Of a stretch of 64,000 nucleotides of DNA, positions 58,402 to 64,000 are shown piece after piece; within the stretch, counting starts at the first letter, position 1; every line of letters begins with the position of its first letter. The notes beneath the pieces are model-generated. The model searched no databases. It had not been told where the DNA came from and saw only the letters and a program-made list of their open reading frames with translations. The position numbers and the translations under genes are program-made. Origin of the DNA: Deinandra increscens subsp. villosa. Lineage: Eukaryota; Streptophyta; Magnoliopsida; Asterales; Asteraceae. Location of the stretch: NCBI GenBank assembly GCA_039602395.1, contig JBCNJP010000018.1:2356001-2420000 (forward strand), read 5' to 3'.

Positions 58402-58440
58402 GTCAAGGCAGCGGCTGTGGACGGGTTTAAGAAGCTGTAG

Positions 58441-60968
58441 GCGCCCTTTTGTTGGTTTTGATGCTTTTTGTGTAGGTTTTTTTTTCTTTTTTTGGTTTTT
58501 TGTGTGAAGCTTATGTTTGATCCCCTACTCTTCTAACTGATTGATCCCACCCGATAATTGTAACAGATCCCACCCAATAGTTTTGTTGTGAGATTTTAAT
58601 CTGGTCTTCTATTAAATTATAATATTTTATGAATGTGTTTTGTGGGTTTTGTTCATGTGTTGATCTTTTATTTTTATTTTTGTTTATATAATTTGCGTTA
58701 TTTGAAGAAGACTGTGCGTAATTTTGAAGAAGAGTACGTGTAATTTGATATCCAGGAAAGTAATATATTTTTTTGTTTTTTCTTAGTAAAAGGATCCATT
58801 ATTTTAAATAGTTAAGTTTGCGTTTTTTTGAAACATCAATGCATGATTTATTTATCTGGTGAGTTGGTGAGTTTCATGTGTGATTGTTTTTAGGTAGTTG
58901 CGTAATTTATAAATATAAGTGCGTAATTATGTGATAGGTGCGTTATTTTGTATGTATGTTGCGTGATATAAAATTACACATTCTTAATTATGTTTCATGC
59001 GTTATTTTACGCTGATGTGTTCTTTTAATTTTTTTTTTATGAAAGATGACTTTACCCTTTTTTTTAGTAAAAAGAAGCTGATATTTTTTAGGTTTACGCG
59101 TGTAGCACCCCTATCCGTTAGATCTGTTTGATCGTTGCTAATTAATGGTTGTTATTCCTTCGAACGGATTTGATCATTAGTACCGTAACTTTCCCCTATA
59201 TATACTCTCTCTTCTTTTTACTTTTTATCGTACTCGTACATATTATTTTCTATATTTTTTTTTGTGTGTATATATATGCACATATAATATTACGTGCAAA
59301 GTATCATTTTTATGTTCTTTTATGCGCTAATCTTTGTATTTTCATGTTTGCAACATCTTTTTAAAACCGATTAGTAAAAATACGCCAAAACTATTAAAAC
59401 CGTGATCGGTGTGCATGGTTTAAATTTATACCAAACTGCCAAATCACGGTTTGCATAAAAATCTCGGTCAAACCGACCCAACCGGACCATAAACAACCTA
59501 AAAGTAGTTTCATCTTTCATGGTTACTAATTTGTGTTTTATAGGTTAAAAATTGAAAGGAAGGTAATAATTACATTAATCGATTTTAATTGCATTAAGCG
59601 CCTTTAATATACAATTTCAAATATTTTATAGCATGAATGCTTCAAGGTGGAGACGAAGGTAACAATTTCTTTTCGTTTTTTAAATTTTATGTGGGGGGAT
59701 CTTGATTAGCGTCTTAGGAGGATGCCAGACATTCATATCACATAAATCTAGAAGTCAGACAGACAGACATTGAAGTCCGACAACATATTTTTAGAACGAA
59801 AAACTTAGTGACATGTTAAAACTAGTGAATTTACACTTTTACACATCTTGATATGCCAGGATTATAAACCATCAGGTTCCATGACACGAGACGTTGAAGT
59901 CGAACATTAAAGAATGTTTAACCTTATAAGGACCATATTTCAATGATAATGATTGATTTGGTATTTAATTTGGTGAATGGCCTAATTAACATTTTTTTTT
60001 GGTGGTCAGACATAATCCATAATATTAGGCGTTGCAGTGTTAGGATTTTTCAGATAGAAAGAAGAATAAATTCAGTCCTTTTCCATTTTGGCAAAATCCC
60101 AAACACGTTTTGTGATTGTTATAATCTTGAAATAGATTGATGGAGTCCCGCAAACCAAACGGGTCCTCATATTCTTCAAAAGCCGTAGAATCCTCGTCAG
60201 ACAATGTGGCACATTTCAAACTTGAGAGTTCGAGACTACATATCGGGGTCTATCAAATTCTGAGCAAGGATCACCTGATAAAGAAGGTGAAGACATAGAA
60301 GGAACGAGTAAAACCTCTTTTAATAAACAAAACATTTTACACGAATGATGAACTTGATTTTATGAATAATAAAAGGAAAATGAGATTTTAATAATCATAA
60401 CGTTGGCCAACAAAAATCTCATTTTTAAATATCCTTGCCAACAATCATAACTTTCAACCTTATTATTTTTGTTGGACCCTCCGTTAAATTTTTAACCCCG
60501 TTAAACATATTATGACGTGACATATGACATGTAATACATTTTTAACACCCTCATTCCATATGACATGTAATACCTTTTTTTTTAACAACCTTTGAACTTA
60601 AATAAAATACAGATAACTTAGATTGTTGCTTCAGTATCTTATGGATTTGTGTAGCACGTTATGAGGTCTTTCCAACGCACCAAACCAAGTCCAAATCCAA
60701 GTTCGTATGAATGAGATATCGAGGCTCAAAGTTGAGGTCTCGCAGCAGTGAAACTGCGAAATTTAGAGAGAAAATGAAGTAGAACGTATCCTACATTGGT
60801 TGGGGGATGAAACCAAAAGTGGTTTTTAAGGTAGGAACCTTACCAACTATTGTTTCCGTGAGTAGGACACATCCCTTGGACCCTGAGGGGGCACTTGCAC
60901 ATGTGCGCGCGTAGCGCGGGCGTAGGGCGCAATGTGGCCCTTTGATAACGCACTTTGCACTTCGCATC
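58441..60968. other. Intergenic, mostly unassigned
   Basis: AT-rich. 58684-59010 repeats GCGTAATT/GCGTTATT words. 60140-60298 has a 52-codon frame (MESRKPNGSSYSS) with no recognisable family. Around 60470 GGACCCTCCGTTAA recalls the foldback element at 23941-24872. 60890-60935 is GC-rich (GTGCGCGCGTAGCGCGGGCG). No firm gene or element ends. Confidence 0.35.
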
Positions 60969-63433
60969 TGTAACACCCATGTTCAATTTGATGCCAAACA
61001 AATACAATTACTTATTTAGAAATAGGTCCCAGAAAAATTTTGTTCAACCACACAGTTTAATAATCATAAAACACCAACATTGTGGTGTAACATTTACAAA
61101 AAAACACTCCTACTTGAGTTTGATATCCAAAAGTGTTAATCAAATCATACACAGTTGTTTCATCAAAATACAATGGATTGTTTATCCATTGACGTGATCG
61201 GTTCTTCCATGACTTGATAAGCTCCCGCTAGGTTTTCCCTTTACCTACAATTCACTCACTTTCAAAAATGAGTTTCTATTGCTTAAACATGTATAAAACA
61301 GTGTTAACAAGAGAAATGATTAACAAAATCAGGGACTGGGTTCCAGGCGTATCGCTTGGAACTTCACCATTTCCAAGCCATACGCCTAGAGCTGCAGGAG
61401 TATCGCCTACAACTCTTGAAGTTCCAAGACGCTTAGAACTACTTTTCCAGAGATTGAGCCAAATTCGGCCAGTTTTATACTTAGCCAAATTTTGCTCCCT
61501 TTTCCCATAATTTGCACCAATTTTCCCAACCAAATTCCCTACCCTTTATCATGGGTTTAACTATCATAAAACACTTCTAAAAAAACATATTTTCATGTCT
61601 ACTACATACCTTAGTCGAATCAAATTCGTACTCTCGACTAACGGGTTCAACCGACCCGTTTGACCCATTAAGGAATTTCTTATGACAACCATCAAAGGTT
61701 ATCATCCAGAATTTTCCCAATACATATAATTTACATTTATGATCATAATGCAAGCAATATGGCCACGTAATATTAGTGTGCAGACTAACAATTAGTTCTA
61801 CACTTTCGTTATGAATCTAGCATTACGCATTACCAAATACACTAAGTTTTGACATAGTTCATATAATTTCACTCTACTAAACATTGATTCAACTAATCGT
61901 TTTAGTTGATAACCAAATGACCCTTGTACCATTATTTGAACCGTTAAGACGGGTCCATGCCCTTGGTTTACCCTAATGCCTAACTTGACCACATATAAGC
62001 CTTGGAATCTATGGTTCTATAACCACCTATGATTCCTTTTCTCTTGTTACTTAGCATAGACTCTATAAGCCCATTTCCGCCATTGTAACTTTCATTCGTT
62101 ATTTGATTCGTCTGAATCTTTTCTATGATCAAGTTTATCATTGGAGAACCTCTTGGCTTTAGGCTTCACGGTTCCTAGAACCATTCGTCACCCATTTATA
62201 AAATTCATAGTTTATTCTATTGAATTGTAAATACACATTTACTTAACTACTTCATGTAACATAAGTAATGTTACCTTTAGAGCTTGATCCACCGCTACCA
62301 CCAATTCCGGAGTTATTCCTTTGATCACCTTGATTTCCTAATGGGTCACTAACAATGTTAGGACCTTAATCATAATAGCACTCTTATCACATTTCAATAA
62401 CATGATTTCTATGATACTCATACATATTTACAAAATTCACAAGGATAGAAATCAAGCATGATCATCAAATTTACATCTAGCCACATGAATTCATTAACAT
62501 CAACATGACCACTAGAGGCATACATTATCCATGCTAGCTAGTGCACATAATATCATCAAGTTGGTTCAATTTTGTGAACTTATAGCTCCCTATGGTCATC
62601 CAACATCAATAGAAGCAAATTTGTTGCATTTACCATATTTTTATTCTTTTAGGTATATTATCAAACACCTAGTATGCATACATTTATACACACATATAAC
62701 CCAACCCATTGAACCTCCTACTTGTCCAATTATCAATGTTTAGGTGAGGTCACCTCCAACCTATGTTTAATTCATCAAATACTAGCACATTCATGCAAGG
62801 ATTACACCAAAGCAACCAATTTTACTACCTTCTTGTGTAGTCATCTTACATGAGGTTTCAAGTAAGAAGATTTGGTGACTACATCACAAATTGCTAATCA
62901 AATTAGAAGGTTATGCAAGAATTTAAGTTACTAACATCATAGGGTTCATATTACATCACAAATTTGCAGATTTGAGGCCTTAAATTTCGTGACCTACACA
63001 TGCAAAGAAGTGGGGTTTTACTTACTTGCTTCAAGTATGAGTTTAGGAGCTAGAAGCCACTCCTATTTCCACCCCAATTTGATAAAAATCTCAGCCTTTT
63101 TATCCCCCCCCCCCCACCTAGATGCAGAATTTGGAGGAACAAGGAAGAATAAAGAGGAGAGGGTGAGGGCTGGGTTCTAGGTCGTGTTTCACGACCTCCC
63201 CCCTCTTTCCTTCCCTTTTTGTCTAATTTAAGTTTAAAGTATTGACATTTCTGGTCCCTCCATTTTAGTTCTTTGTTTATATTTAACTAAAGTGCCAATT
63301 TACACATAAAACCCCCTATTTACACTTAAAAGTAATTCTTACAAATACTTAGGGAGATTTCTAACTACGAAAAGGATTTTAATTGACTAGACGTTGACGG
63401 GAAATTTAACTATTACAAATTTGGGATGTTACA
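60969..63433 (-). mobile_element. Solo LTR, Ty3-type
   Basis: The plus strand reads TGTAACACCC (60969) to GGGATGTTACA (63433), flanked by the perfect 5-bp duplication GCATC (60964-60968 and 63434-63438). No internal region or second LTR is present, so it is a solo LTR left by recombination. On the minus strand the order TGTAACATCCC, U3-like sequence, a TATA-like GGATAAAAAGG near 63100 and a leader fits a Ty3-type LTR. 61270-61530 holds overlapping frames on both strands, judged non-coding. Confidence 0.82.
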
Positions 63434-63438
63434 GCATC

Positions 63439-64000
63439 GCTGAGAGCCGCCTTATTGTTTTTCAGTTCAACCGGAAGTTGGTCTGTTTGAAGTTCAGCCG
63501 AAAGATTAGTTCTTCCATAAAAACGAGTCGGGGTAGAAGCGAGTTTAGCCGAAAGTCAGTTCATTGGAAACAGGGTCTTCCGGGTGAAGTTGGGCAGGAA
63601 TGGAGTTCTTTCCAAAGATGAACCGGAAGAAGTTCTCCCGGAAAAGTTGGAGCGGAAAGTTGAACCGGAGGATCAATTCTTCCGGAAGTTGGTCGGTTTA
63701 AGTTCAGCCGAAAGATTTGTTCTTCCAGAAAAACGAGCTGGGGTAGAAGCGAGTTTAGCCGGAAGTCAGTTCTTCCGGAAACAGTGTCTTCCGGGTGAAG
63801 TTGGGCCGGAATGGAGTTCTTTCGGAAAATGAACCGAAAGAAGTTCTCCCGGAAGAGTTGGAGCGGAAAGTTGAACTGGAGGATCAGTTCTTCCAGAATG
63901 AAAACTATACGCATTTGGAGTTAATTAAGGTAATTCCGTGTTAATTCGAAATCAATTAAAGACGTTTAATGCAAAGTTTGACTACGAATTACTTTATTGC
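63439..64000 (+). mobile_element. LTR, CTTCCGGAAG family, cut by window end
   Basis: Homologous to the minus-strand LTR fragment at 34260-34896. It contains a tandem duplication of a 211-bp unit starting at 63473 and 63684 (both GGAAGTTGGTC). Each unit has many CTTCCGGAAG or near-matching words. The end AATTAAAGACGTTTAATGCA matches the other copy. The rest lies beyond the window. Open frames on both strands here follow the repeat and are not taken as genes. Confidence 0.65.

Larger units (their letters stand above)
57264..58440 (+). pseudogene. Small gene fragment broken by two MITEs and a stop
   Basis: Starts MMASSSSTSEGSSQVTKVLE. A TAA near 57346 follows LQAREA, and the frame then reads EDLIVCNSFGMMIRLRTNN and HIGMLKELVDHEI. 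A frame change leads to ITQQLELKEEIHSLL, which is interrupted by a MITE (57550-58175). IIKKMKVKA follows, then a second MITE (58214-58401), and AAVDGFKKL with a TAG at 58438. Without the insertions the last two coding pieces join in frame. I do not recognise the family. The layout (MASSSST start, then a hydrophobic/basic helical region) resembles 56460-56786, so the two may be paralogues. Confidence 0.45.

Noticed and set aside
60140..60298. 52-codon frame MESRKPNGSSYSS
   Set aside because: Composition looks mildly coding, but it is short, without family, splice partners or conserved context.
61268..61533. Overlapping 80-85-codon frames on both strands
   Set aside because: Inside a solo LTR, no domain, and neither strand shows a coding bias.
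63394..63914. Overlapping frames on both strands at the window end
   Set aside because: Both follow the 211-bp tandem repeat of an LTR; periodic sequence without stops explains them.

Overview
This is a plant nuclear window. It has spliced protein genes with GT-AG (and one likely GC-AG) introns, a nuclear-type tRNA-Ser, and a dense nest of LTR retrotransposons, an L1-type LINE, hAT-like MITEs, foldback elements and a Helitron. Gene content and repeat style fit a eudicot with a repeat-rich genome. An asterid or Asteraceae source is plausible, but that is inference only. A run of 500 Ns (43434-43933) is an assembly gap.

The first 10 kb is the genic part. It holds a small plant-specific TIGR01589/A_thal_3526-type gene (+), a tRNA-Ser(GCT) (+), an ESB1-like dirigent gene (-), and an intact seven-exon alpha/beta hydrolase of the caffeoylshikimate esterase/monoacylglycerol lipase family (-). 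The last two sit about 450 bp apart on the same strand, and both families have members tied to lignin. The hydrolase introns carry a foldback MITE, a hAT-like element and a 186-bp hAT MITE. A decayed 5.8-kb LINE, flanked by target-site duplications, lies about 220 bp upstream of its start codon.

From 16 kb to the end the window is mostly mobile DNA. 16591-23040 is a young, gag-only Copia element: LTRs differ at 2 of 358 positions, there is a 1098-codon gag, and I see no protease, integrase, RT or RNase H. Its 3' non-coding region holds three tandem hairpins whose terminal stems differ in sequence but stay complementary. 23500-25191 is a hAT-like element containing a large foldback. 25474-31898 is an old Copia whose right LTR was split by a 1.87-kb Helitron. 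34.3-38.8 kb holds an inverted LTR fragment and a decayed Copia with protease, integrase and RT remnants. 38.8-56.5 kb is a nest of large Ty3-type LTRs, a second Copia cut by the gap, and a young Ty3-type element (46392-55182) without recognisable pol. 56.5-58.4 kb holds two MASSSST-starting gene fragments, one ended by LTR sequence and one broken by two MITEs. 60969-63433 is a solo LTR with a perfect 5-bp duplication. The window ends in a tandem array rich in CTTCCGGAAG-like sites.

A theme runs through the window. Most transposon families here carry an array of one short, often palindromic motif (GATCCGCC, TTTACGATC, ATACGTG, ATTTTATGTG, CTTCCGGAAG, AACCGGTT, GAGTACTC, TTCGAA), and each family has its own. 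All coordinates and splice sites were read by eye, with no database search.
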